Part shown: positions 8,180 through 15,534 of the stretch, in pieces
Layout: each line of letters begins with the position of its first letter
Position numbering within the stretch: position 1 is the first letter of the stretch
Notes under the pieces: generated by a model
Seen by the model: the letters and a program-made list of their open reading frames with translations, nothing else
Told to the model about the DNA's origin: nothing
Databases searched by the model: none
Translations under genes and position numbers: made by a program
Assembly: GCF_017115165.1 (NCBI RefSeq)
Contig: NZ_JABXKF010000032.1
Coordinates: forward strand, 1 to 64,000
Direction of reading: 5' to 3'
From: Nostoc sp. LPT
Lineage (GTDB): Bacteria > Cyanobacteriota > Cyanobacteriia > Cyanobacteriales > Nostocaceae
DNA: 64,000 nt

Positions 8180-8746
8180 TTAAGTTAATTGTGCAGTAGT
8201 TAATGCTGTAGCGATCGCCCAGCCATCGACTAATAGTAGCAGCAGAGTGAATACTAGTAAAATCAGGTACATCCAGGGCTGCGCTAAAGGGCGAACATCT
8301 GTGGTGTCAATGCTCGTCTTTGCTTGGACAATTTGCACCAAACGGGCAAATCCAGCTATACGCATCGGTAGTAAATAAGCTTTTCCATCCTGGCTGAGGA
8401 AGTAATAAACTAGCCCTCCTTGACCAGTGGTGCGGGGTTTTAACTCTTTAACTTGTGACCAAGGTAAAGACCAGCCTTTACGAAAAAAGCGAGGCACCCA
8501 GGCGGGGTAAGTAACCTGAATTCCCTCGTCATCTACCGTTACTTGTTCAGTTAATACTGCGTACAAGGCAACTAAACCGATGCCAATCCCTATCCACAAT
8601 AATTCTGGAGATACGGGTGCAGCTGTTACCTGCGATAAGAAGGGTAATGGGACTGTGAGTGCTATGTATAGACTCAGCAACGTTATCCGAATCAAAGGAG
8701 ACAGACGAAAAACAGAAGCTGAGATATTGGCTGAGTTTGCTGTCAC
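8180..8746 (-). CDS. Membrane protein with PH-like central domain, function unknown
   Basis: A 188-residue protein with two N-terminal hydrophobic helices (about 17-40 and 48-66), a soluble central part (about 68-150: VTVDDEGIQVTYP ... WSLPWSQVKELKP ... YYFLSQDGKAYLLP) and one C-terminal membrane helix (about 158-180). The central part has the beta-strand spacing of bacterial PH-like membrane proteins, which is an inference from pattern only. The start is GTG at 8746. It lies between the ABC ATPase and the DUF4079-like gene on the same strand, but repeats separate them and co-transcription is uncertain. Confidence 0.65.
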   Translation of the reverse strand: MTANSANISASVFRLSPLIRITLLSLYIALTVPLPFLSQVTAAPVSPELLWIGIGIGLVALYAVLTEQVTVDDEGIQVTYPAWVPRFFRKGWSLPWSQVKELKPRTTGQGGLVYYFLSQDGKAYLLPMRIAGFARLVQIVQAKTSIDTTDVRPLAQPWMYLILLVFTLLLLLVDGWAIATALTTAQLT

Positions 8747-8814
8747 GGCTCAATTACAATGCTTTTCTTCATTGTAGGGTAGGTCTATCTCCCTGGTGGT
8801 TGGGGTGTGGTAGT

Positions 8815-9276
8815 TCACGGTAAATACTTTTGCACTACAATCCAACCAGTAAGGGACACCCAGGCAAATCCTATAAACAAAATAATATTGACGCCGATGT
8901 GTAAGGGTCTGGCCCAAGGTCGTCTGACACTAATTTGGGTCGCACTAAAAGCAGACAGTAGAACTAATGCTACCACTACCAACCCAGCGATTAGGTGTGA
9001 CGAGTGACCTAAAGAGCCAAAGTGCCCGAAAGTGCCAACAATGCCGATCGCTAGCAGTAGTAGCACTAAACTTACCATACTGATGCCTATTGTATAGTGG
9101 AGCGATCGCACCTCTTTATTACCGCCGATAAATGGGGTAATAAAAGGGAATTGCTGCGAAGTTCTCGCCCGAAACATCCAAACGCCAGTAACTGCTAACA
9201 TCAGATATGCCAGCAGGGATAATCCCATTGACCAGGCGGCTATTTTCCACAACCAAAGAAATGAAGGCAGATTCAT
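8815..9276 (-). CDS. DUF4079-like four-helix membrane protein
   Basis: A 153-residue protein with four strongly hydrophobic segments (about 8-34, 58-80, 88-108 and 122-146). Conserved-looking histidines stand at helix edges (LHYTIG, HFGSLGHSSHL, PLHIGVN), giving a look of small haem- or quinone-binding membrane proteins; that is inference. I assign it tentatively to DUF4079, a family seen in cyanobacteria and plastids. The ATG at 9276 is chosen because translation upstream would run through intergenic tandem repeats. Confidence 0.68.
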   Translation of the reverse strand: MNLPSFLWLWKIAAWSMGLSLLAYLMLAVTGVWMFRARTSQQFPFITPFIGGNKEVRSLHYTIGISMVSLVLLLLAIGIVGTFGHFGSLGHSSHLIAGLVVVALVLLSAFSATQISVRRPWARPLHIGVNIILFIGFAWVSLTGWIVVQKYLP

Positions 9277-9283
9277 AAGATTG

Positions 9284-9390
9284 ATTGTAGATGAGATAGG
9301 GGATGAGGGGGATGAGGGAGAGCAGAGGAGCAGGGGAGCAGAGGAGAAGTTGCAGTAAGTTTTTCCCCCATGCCCAATGCCCAATAAATA
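9284..9390. repeat. Tandem repeat cluster (GATGAGGGG and CAGAGGAG units)
   Basis: Units GGGGATGAG are followed by three octamers CAGAGGAG/CAGGGGAG/CAGAGGAG at 9323-9346 and then CCCAATG units. The same octamer is found four times in tandem inside a coding region at 21962-21993. Confidence 0.8.
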
Positions 9391-9395
9391 ACAAA

Positions 9396-9423
9396 CAAAA
9401 AGGGCTGCTGAATTAGCAACCCT
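9396..9423 (-). terminator. Rho-independent terminator of the DUF1830 gene
   Basis: On the minus strand, GGGTTGCT and AGCAGCCC form an 8-base stem with one wobble pair around the loop AATTC, followed by TTTTTG. It lies 25-50 bases past the stop of the gene at 9448. Confidence 0.8.
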
Positions 9424-9447
9424 TAAATTTAGATAAAATTGTTTTTT

Positions 9448-9843
9448 TTAATCAACCGAGGCTAAACCAAGGATTTGCAAGGGTTTTGTAGTATCTCCGA
9501 TTTTTGTATTAATTTGCTGCACCATTAATTTGGTATTAATAGGGTCTTTTCCATCTGATGAGTCTGTATCAAACTCATAAGTACTGGGTTCTTCGAGCAT
9601 CAGGCGATCGCACGGAATCTTATCGGATAAAATTGCACTTGCCATCATCCCTGTATGAATCTCCACTTGACCTTTTCGCGGAGCTTCAAAAACTAAACGT
9701 TGTCCAGGGAAAACAACCCTTTCAAAGTACCAGTTGGGAATATTGGAGATGCGAGCTACCTGTATTTTGCTCGTGGCATTAATGTAGCAGCAGAGAATTT
9801 TTCCTGATTGCTCAGGTGGTAGAGGATCTAATATTTGAGCCAT
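9448..9843 (-). CDS. DUF1830-family cyanobacterial protein
   Basis: A 131-residue soluble protein. The segment about residues 14-65 (KILCCYINATSKIQVARI, then PNWYFERVVFPGQRL and VEIHTG) matches what I know of DUF1830, a family restricted to cyanobacteria with no assigned function. The C-terminal half is Asp/Thr-rich and less constrained. The ATG start fits the conserved region. A good terminator follows, and the gene is probably monocistronic. Confidence 0.85.
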   Translation of the reverse strand: MAQILDPLPPEQSGKILCCYINATSKIQVARISNIPNWYFERVVFPGQRLVFEAPRKGQVEIHTGMMASAILSDKIPCDRLMLEEPSTYEFDTDSSDGKDPINTKLMVQQINTKIGDTTKPLQILGLASVD

Positions 9844-10435
9844 AACTGCTGAGGAGCTTTACGCCACAATTTTACATTACACTAGCCAAGCCTAGCACCC
9901 ACTGATCCCCAGTTGCTGTAACTGCGAATACCAACTGAGTAGTTGTAGATTATTTCTGTCTAAAGATATATTTTTAGTTATGAAAATTTTGTAAATATTC
10001 ACACCTTTTTCGGAATTATACACTATAGATAAAAGTTTTTGATATTTTTTTCTAGTATGAAAGTTTCAATTCTCTTAAAACAGATTGTTAGGGAATTGAC
10101 ATAACAACGATCCCCTTGCTTTTTGCATAGCGAGGAAGTGAGTTTTGCTGTTTCATCTATCCCAGGATTAATCGACGGGGATCATCGCTTAATGAATAAA
10201 CTCAATGTTATGGTAAAGCTATATGAAAAAATGACTTCATAAAGCTCTCTATAGATTCTATGTATGTTTTATGCATAGAAATTTTAGCGTTTTCCGCAGT
10301 TGCTAACGGTAGTTTCTTCGGATTTACCAATAATCGGCTGAAATGTCAAGCACGATTGCGACCGATAAAACCAAATAAAACAAGCACATATTTTAAGACT
10401 GGATGTTTCTCTCGCTTTTTCCACAGATTGGCAAG
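9844..10435. other. Long divergent intergenic region
   Basis: About 590 AT-rich bases between the DUF1830 gene and the radical SAM gene, expected to hold both promoters. A distant inverted pair (GATCCCC near 10110 and GGGGATC near 10177) is visible. No cobalamin riboswitch hallmark was recognised, although the downstream gene is of the B12-binding radical SAM type. Confidence 0.4.
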
Positions 10436-12028
10436 ATGGAAGTTAAAACACAGATGATAGAAAATCGAATTCTTTATGTTCGGCTTCCTTGTAACCCTAT
10501 CTTTCCTATAGGGGTTGTCTACCTGAGCGATCATGTCCACAAGCAGTTTCCTAATATTGAACAGCGCATCTTTGATTTGGGAACGGTGCCACCTTTAGAC
10601 TACAGTTCGGCTCTGGATCGTTGTATTGATGAATTTAAACCGACACTACTAGTATTTTCTTGGCGGGATATTCAAATTTATGCCCCAGTTGGCGGACGTG
10701 GTGGTAACCCGCTGCAAAATGCTTTTGAATTTTACTACGCTAAGAATCCTCTATTGAAACTACGCGGCGGATTAGGCGGTTTGCGAATATTCATCGCTTA
10801 CTATGTAGAGTTGTGGCGCAACCAAAGCTTAATCAAACGCGGTTTAAAACGTGCCCAAAAATATAATTCTAATGCTCGTGTAGTTGTCGGTGGGGGTGCA
10901 GTCAGCGTATTTTACGAGCAACTGGGTAAAAGCTTACCCCAAGGGACAATTATTTCTGTGGGTGAAGGCGAAACCCTGCTGGAAAAACTTTTAAGTGGCA
11001 GAGATTTTCGAGATGAACGCTGTTACGTTGCCGGAGAAACTCAACCACGGAAACGGCTAATTCACGAACAACCTACCCCAATAGAAAAAACAGCTTGTAA
11101 CTACGACTACATCGAAAGCATCTGGCCGGAATTTAACTATTACTTACAAGAGCAAGACTTTTATATAGGTGTACAAACTAAACGTGGTTGTCCCCACAAC
11201 TGTTGTTATTGCGTCTACACCGTCGTCGAAGGCAAACAAGTACGCATCAACCCAGCAGATGAAGTCGTTGCTGAGATCCGCCAATTATACGATCACGGCA
11301 TTCGCAACTTCTGGTTTACCGATGCCCAATTCATCCCCGCGAAAAAATTTATCGCCGATGCCATAGAACTATTGCAAAAAATCGTCGATTCTGGTATGAC
11401 AGATATCCACTGGGCAGCATATATCAGAGCCGACAATTTGACACCCGAATTGTGTGACTTGATGGCGAAAACCGGGATGAACTATTTTGAAATCGGGATT
11501 ACTAGTGGTTCTCAAGAACTTGTGCGGAAAATGCGGATGGGGTACAATCTGCGAACTGTCTTGCAAAACTGCCGTGACTTAAAAGCTGCTGGTTTCAACG
11601 ACTTAGTTTCCGTCAACTACTCCTTTAACGTGATTGACGAACGTCCCGAAACCATCCGCCAAACCATCGCTTACCACCGCGAACTAGAACGGATTTTTGG
11701 CGCTGATAAAGTCGAACCTGCCATCTTCTTTATTGGACTACAACCCCATACCCATTTAGAAGAATACGCTTTCAAAGAAGGCATCCTCAAACCAGGGTAC
11801 AATCCAATGAGTTTGATGCCGTGGACAGCCAAAAAACTTCTCTGGAATCCCGAACCCCTTGGTTCATTTTTCGGCGAAGTCTGCTTGCAAGCTTGGCAAC
11901 AAAACCCCAACGACTTCGGACGCGAAGTTATGAAAATCTTAGAAGAAAAGCTGGGTTGTGCTGACTTAGAAGCAGCACTGACAGCACCATTAGAAACGAA
12001 AGAAAAACAGTTAGCAGGTGTATCCTAG
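10436..12028 (+). CDS. B12-binding-type radical SAM protein
   Basis: Predicted radical S-adenosylmethionine enzyme of about 530 residues. The N-terminal third looks like a cobalamin-binding domain (VVVGGGAVSVFYEQL, then SVGEGETLLEKLL). The [4Fe-4S] motif CPHNCCYC gives cysteines 252, 256 and 259 counted from 10436, followed by the TIM-barrel half (FWFTDAQFIP, YFEIGITSGSQELVRKMRMGYN, DLVSVNYSFNVIDERPETI). Enzymes of this architecture include methyltransferases and cyclases such as BchE and the hopanoid methylases; the substrate cannot be named. ATGs at 10403, 10436 and 10454 are all possible starts; none has a good Shine-Dalgarno. Confidence 0.88.
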   Translation: MEVKTQMIENRILYVRLPCNPIFPIGVVYLSDHVHKQFPNIEQRIFDLGTVPPLDYSSALDRCIDEFKPTLLVFSWRDIQIYAPVGGRGGNPLQNAFEFYYAKNPLLKLRGGLGGLRIFIAYYVELWRNQSLIKRGLKRAQKYNSNARVVVGGGAVSVFYEQLGKSLPQGTIISVGEGETLLEKLLSGRDFRDERCYVAGETQPRKRLIHEQPTPIEKTACNYDYIESIWPEFNYYLQEQDFYIGVQTKRGCPHNCCYCVYTVVEGKQVRINPADEVVAEIRQLYDHGIRNFWFTDAQFIPAKKFIADAIELLQKIVDSGMTDIHWAAYIRADNLTPELCDLMAKTGMNYFEIGITSGSQELVRKMRMGYNLRTVLQNCRDLKAAGFNDLVSVNYSFNVIDERPETIRQTIAYHRELERIFGADKVEPAIFFIGLQPHTHLEEYAFKEGILKPGYNPMSLMPWTAKKLLWNPEPLGSFFGEVCLQAWQQNPNDFGREVMKILEEKLGCADLEAALTAPLETKEKQLAGVS

Positions 12029-12095
12029 TAAACACGAATTATAATTTTCCTCCTTTGTGTCCTCTGCGCCTCTGCGGTTATTTTTATCAAATCCC

Positions 12096-13493
12096 ATGTT
12101 AGAAGGTTCAATCCTACAACAGCTAGAAACAGCCCATCGCCACACCACCAGGCCAATTCGATTCGGTGTTTACTACAAAAACACCTTAGTTGCCCTGTGC
12201 CACGCTCTCGAAGACCATATCTTAACCGATGACGGTACACCCTTAGTCATCACAGCCTTCCAACAGGGTAAATGGTATCTACAAGAAGCTGAACGATATG
12301 CAGACATCGCCCAGCGCAGCCGCCAAATTGCCATCATGGCTGCCTCTGAATCCGGCTTTGCTGAACATCCTACCAGCCAGCTACCCAATGTAGACTTAGT
12401 AAGATTAGATCCAAGCGATCCAGTAGCGCAAGAGTGGCATTTAATTATTTTATCGCCAAAATACACAGCAATGGTAATTTGTCAAGAATTATCAGAGGCT
12501 GATTATGGCAACGCTGGAGTACCGACATCAGACTTAGAGCGCAAATTTTATGGCTTGTGGACATTTGAGCCAGAGTTAGTGCAAGAGACAGCAGAAATAG
12601 CGATCGCTCACATCAGTAAATACAACCCAGAACTGGCACAAAAACTCACAGCCGATAAACAGCAAATTGTACCTTCAATGGACAGATCCCAAAATTTAGG
12701 TGCAGTTGTCTCTCGTGTAGTAGATTACCTCCAGACTGGGCAAGAGAATTTATCCATCCCCACAGCGCTTCAGAAACAAACCCTAGATCGCAACTTGGTT
12801 TCTAACGAAATCCAAGCCTTTTTGCGAATGGCGCAACTGATGGATATGGCAGATGTCAACAATCCAATGGCAGCTGCGGAAGTAGTAGTTCTTGCGGAAG
12901 CGATCGCCCAGCTTTTGGATCTTCCCGCATGGCAGATTAAAAGATTGCGGCTAGCGGCTTTGTTGCATCGCATAGATCCATTACAAAAAGCAGAAAGCGT
13001 TCTCACTGGTGGTATATCCATACGCTACCAAGAAGATGCCCCCAGTTCTCCCTTAACTTGCCCCTTAGTACCAGGGGCCCAGGTATTGCGAACTATGCCA
13101 CGACTGCGAGCAGTTGCCCAAATTATTACTCATCAAACCGAGTGGTGGAATGGCACAGGGGAACCAGCAGGTTTAGCTGGAGATGAAATACCTCTAGAGT
13201 CGAGAATTTTGGCATTATTGGCAGACTTTCAGTTGCGACTCAATCAGCGAAAATCGTCAAATCAAAGCCAGGAGCAGATATGTACTCAAGCTTTAGATGA
13301 GTGCAGACAGCAACAATCTACCCGCTTTGACCCTAAACTTGTAGATACCCTAGCTTTATTAGTTATGGGTTTACAACAGGGACTTGACTTACCCTTGATG
13401 ACACCCAAATTCAGCGCTGGCATCTGGATACTTGATTCCCAATGGGATAGCCACAGCAAGATAAGTGAGCAGATTGGTAGTTACTTTACATGA
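12096..13493 (+). CDS. DICT sensory-domain protein with C-terminal HD-like region
   Basis: A 465-residue soluble protein. The N-terminal part (about 1-170: LETAHRHTTRPIRFGVYYKNTLVALCHALED ... WHLIILSPKYTAMVICQEL) fits the DICT domain, a sensory module found with cyanobacterial two-component and cyclic-di-GMP proteins. The C-terminal part (about 240-420: LLDLPAWQIKRLRLAALLHRIDP ... RAVAQIITHQTEWWNGTGEPAGLAGDEIPLESRILALLADF) resembles HD-GYP-type helices, but a complete HD or GYP catalytic motif is not evident. The ATG at 12096 was chosen; the upstream GTG at 12057 would translate a common intergenic repeat. The stop overlaps the start of the pentapeptide gene (ATGA), implying translational coupling. 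Confidence 0.78.
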   Translation: MLEGSILQQLETAHRHTTRPIRFGVYYKNTLVALCHALEDHILTDDGTPLVITAFQQGKWYLQEAERYADIAQRSRQIAIMAASESGFAEHPTSQLPNVDLVRLDPSDPVAQEWHLIILSPKYTAMVICQELSEADYGNAGVPTSDLERKFYGLWTFEPELVQETAEIAIAHISKYNPELAQKLTADKQQIVPSMDRSQNLGAVVSRVVDYLQTGQENLSIPTALQKQTLDRNLVSNEIQAFLRMAQLMDMADVNNPMAAAEVVVLAEAIAQLLDLPAWQIKRLRLAALLHRIDPLQKAESVLTGGISIRYQEDAPSSPLTCPLVPGAQVLRTMPRLRAVAQIITHQTEWWNGTGEPAGLAGDEIPLESRILALLADFQLRLNQRKSSNQSQEQICTQALDECRQQQSTRFDPKLVDTLALLVMGLQQGLDLPLMTPKFSAGIWILDSQWDSHSKISEQIGSYFT

Positions 13494-14128
13494 ACATTGA
13501 AGCCATTAGATTAGGAAAACTCAAACAACTTCCAGGGGCAAATTTAGAAGACGAAGAACTCTCCCGACTGGATTTAAGCCGGATTAATCTTGCTGGTGCT
13601 ACCCTTGTCGGCACTAATTTCGCGGCTTCCAAACTCGAAGGTGGACATTTGGAGGGGGCAAATTTGATGGGAGCCAACCTCCAAGAAACTGATTTGCGCG
13701 CGAACCTGATGGGAGCAAACCTGATGCAAGCAGATTTAACAGGCGCTGACTTGCGGGGTAGCAATTTGCGTGGCGCTAACTTGATGGGAGCTAGACTCAG
13801 TGATGTGTCATTGGTGGGTGCTTTCTTGAGTGGTGCTAATTTAATGAATGTGAACTTGCAAGGCGTTGACTTGCGCGGTGCTGATCTGCGCGGTGCAAAC
13901 CTGACTGGAGCAAATCTCAAAGGTACAGACTTGAGTCGTGCCGATTTGCAAGGGGCATTGTTGAGTGAAGCAAACCTGGAAGAAGCTGACTTGCGGGGGG
14001 CGAATTTAGCAGGGGCGAATTTTTCAGGGGCGAATTTGCTTTGTGCAGAGTTAGAAGGTGCAAATTTAAACGGCGTTAATTTGAATAAAGCGTGTGTGGT
14101 GGGGACAGTTGTGGAAGCTGCGTTTTGA
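13490..14128 (+). CDS. Pentapeptide-repeat protein
   Basis: A 212-residue protein built of tandem A(N/D)LXX pentapeptides from about residue 30 to the end (for example ANLMGANLQETDLRANLMG and ADLRGANLTGANLKGTDLS), which form a right-handed quadrilateral beta-helix. There is no signal peptide, so cytosolic location is expected. It overlaps the stop of the DICT gene by four bases, so the pair is very probably one operon and a functional pair. One repeat near residue 66 (TDLRANLMG) is short by two residues, causing a small register slip. The biochemical role is unknown. Confidence 0.9.
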   Translation: MNIEAIRLGKLKQLPGANLEDEELSRLDLSRINLAGATLVGTNFAASKLEGGHLEGANLMGANLQETDLRANLMGANLMQADLTGADLRGSNLRGANLMGARLSDVSLVGAFLSGANLMNVNLQGVDLRGADLRGANLTGANLKGTDLSRADLQGALLSEANLEEADLRGANLAGANFSGANLLCAELEGANLNGVNLNKACVVGTVVEAAF

Positions 14129-14137
14129 ATAGGCGTT

Positions 14138-14308
14138 AATTTATACAGACTGCGATGAATAATATACTAGACTAGCAAGGAACACCACAATAATGCTGGT
14201 ACAAATCCAGTTTTCGTCTACGGCTGCGAGTCGTTGAAACATCAAACCTTGAGGATGCCTTACCAAATCTGAAATGATGTTGGTGTCTAACAGGTATTGA
14301 TAGGTCAT
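14138..14308 (-). pseudogene. Truncated PIN-domain (VapC-type) toxin remnant
   Basis: A 56-codon open frame starts MTYQYLLDTNIISDLV, the classic N-terminus of a VapC-type PIN ribonuclease with the first catalytic Asp (D8 in LLDTNI). The match continues through HPQGLMFQRLAAVDENWICTSIIV. After that point, where PIN toxins normally read AELRYG and continue for about 80 more residues, the frame changes to unrelated hydrophobic sequence and stops. The other acidic catalytic residues are absent, so the protein would be inactive. No obvious antitoxin is adjacent. Confidence 0.75.
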
Positions 14309-14388
14309 TGGGCAGGATTAAAGCACAATTTCATCGATTAACAAGCTGTAAGTTGAACAGCTTATCTAAGCCCGTGGTGAAGAATAGA

Positions 14389-14634
14389 CTAGCTTTCCAC
14401 GGGAGGAGATTTGATGCTGCGTACTCTATTATCAATATATTCTTGTGGAAAAATTTGCCTTCCTAATACCAGCGCTTCTTGCCTTTCCTCATCTGTCATA
14501 TAATCATCTCCTTTGAGTCCCCGTGGAGTACATCGAGGATCTCCTCCAGCATCCAAATATCGCTGACGTGCGATCGCAAATAATTCTAATATTCTTTGCG
14601 CTTGCTGCTGTTTAATGGTGTTAGATTGCGTCAT
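14389..14634 (-). CDS. Small hypothetical protein (81 aa)
   Basis: A soluble charged protein: an N-terminal helix (KQQQAQRILELFAIARQRYLDAGGD) followed by a Tyr/Asp-rich segment (KGDDYMTDEERQEALVLGRQIFPQEYIDNRV). I do not recognise the family. It lies just upstream (in minus-strand order) of the truncated PIN toxin and starts 4 bases after the stop of the start-less frame at 14639-14884. Its position before a toxin remnant could hint at an antitoxin, but no AbrB, Phd, RHH or HTH pattern is visible, so this is weak. Confidence 0.55.
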   Translation of the reverse strand: MTQSNTIKQQQAQRILELFAIARQRYLDAGGDPRCTPRGLKGDDYMTDEERQEALVLGRQIFPQEYIDNRVRSIKSPPVES

Positions 14635-14638
14635 CGTT

Positions 14639-14884
14639 TTATTCCCATCCGAAGGTCACTACTTCGCCGTTTTGTAATATCGTTGCCAAGGGTAAAACAG
14701 TGCTAGGAGTTTGAATATGCCAATACCCTGTGTCTTCATCATTTAATCTCCAAACAAGTAAATTTAGAGCTTCTAGGGCATTTATTACTAAGTATTGCTC
14801 TTCTATAGGTTCCACAAATGGTAAGTGTGTATGTAAGCCAGTGCTGATATTATCAGAGAGGCGATCGCTCAGTCCTTCTTCGCG
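14639..14884 (-). pseudogene. Open frame lacking a start, probably 5'-truncated gene
   Basis: A clean 81-codon frame ends four bases before the next gene and reads like a real protein C-terminus (VEPIEEQYLVINALEALN, then LLVWRLNDEDTGYWHIQT and ILQNGEVVTFGWE). It has no ATG. The frame opens immediately after the stop codon of the lipoprotein gene at 14885, and the only near starts are a CTG early and a GTG at about codon 24. Its 5' end includes an 18-base sequence (14861-14878) identical to part of the CPBP/lipoprotein junction at 16478-16495, so the original 5' end may have been lost by recombination. The function is not recognised. Confidence 0.5.
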
Positions 14885-15427
14885 TTAATATACTTTCGTT
14901 GTCTTATTGGGGCATTTTACTACACCGTTTATGTATTCTGGTCGAGAGGGTATACGACCATAAATTTCAACGTTTTTACAAACAATACTTAGGGTTTTCA
15001 GTTGTTTATCTCCAGTAATGGGAACAGCAAAGACTGCTCCAACATACGACTTAAGCTCAAAGCCCCACTTTCCATTACAATAGTCTTGAACGCCATAGCT
15101 ATAAACAGCATCAGTAGTTGTCTTAGAGATAACGTCAGGATTTAAATCAGTATAGTAACGATAACAAATTTGTGTTCCGAAAATTGGTGGAAAGGAACCA
15201 TATTTAGTTCCTGGTTCATCAGGAGGTTTAAAAAAGGTTTTGTGTTTGGAGAAGTAGCTCTGTTGCTCCCGAATCTTATATATAATATGTTTTTCTGCTT
15301 CTTTCTCAAGTCTTGATATCTTTTCATCCATTGCCTTATTTTCGTCTTCATTCTTACACCCACTAAAAAGTAAGTTTAGTGGAATAATTAGTACTAAAGC
15401 TGATACGATTAATATTTTTATTTCCAT
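14885..15427 (-). CDS. Putative lipoprotein with type IV pilin G/H-like domain
   Basis: A 180-residue protein with a lipoprotein signal (MEIKILIVSALVLII, lipobox ending FSGC, Cys about 24), so a membrane-anchored periplasmic or cell-surface location is predicted. Residues about 40-180 (REQQSYFSKHKTFF, then CYRYYTDL and WGFELKSYVGAVFAVPITG, ending with CKNVEIYGRIPS) resemble the C-terminal domain of cyanobacterial type IV pilin-like G/H proteins. That domain normally follows a prepilin leader, not a lipobox. The 5' end matches the next upstream gene over an 82-base duplication, suggesting the export signal was acquired by fusion. Domain assignment is by eye. Confidence 0.7.
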   Translation of the reverse strand: MEIKILIVSALVLIIPLNLLFSGCKNEDENKAMDEKISRLEKEAEKHIIYKIREQQSYFSKHKTFFKPPDEPGTKYGSFPPIFGTQICYRYYTDLNPDVISKTTTDAVYSYGVQDYCNGKWGFELKSYVGAVFAVPITGDKQLKTLSIVCKNVEIYGRIPSRPEYINGVVKCPNKTTKVY

Positions 15428-15473
15428 ATATGAAGCGATCGCTCAGGTTGCTATCGTATCCACAAAGCTAGTA
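15392..15473. repeat. 82-bp duplicated segment, copy B
   Basis: Aligns without gaps to 16435-16516, about 70 of 82 bases identical by eye, most differences in one 8-base block. It covers the start codon and signal-peptide codons of the gene ending at 14885 plus upstream sequence that corresponds to the 3' end of the CPBP gene. A HIP1 octamer (GCGATCGC) lies in the middle of both copies. Confidence 0.85.
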
Positions 15474-15534
15474 TTTATAGGGTGGACAATGCCCACTACA
15501 TACGGGCTTAAGATTTTACTATTTAGTCTTTAAT

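Noticed and set aside
9844-10435. Cobalamin riboswitch before the B12-type radical SAM gene
   Set aside because: The gene family made this attractive, but no B12-box or matching stem arrangement was found by eye.
12057-12095. GTG start upstream of the DICT gene
   Set aside because: The codons translate a CCTCTGCGCCTCTGCGG-type repeat common in intergenic DNA; the ATG at 12096 starts the conserved body.
13486-13920. Open frame antisense to the pentapeptide gene
   Set aside because: It is a periodic shadow of the pentapeptide repeats (Ser/Ala/Pro-rich), not an independent gene.
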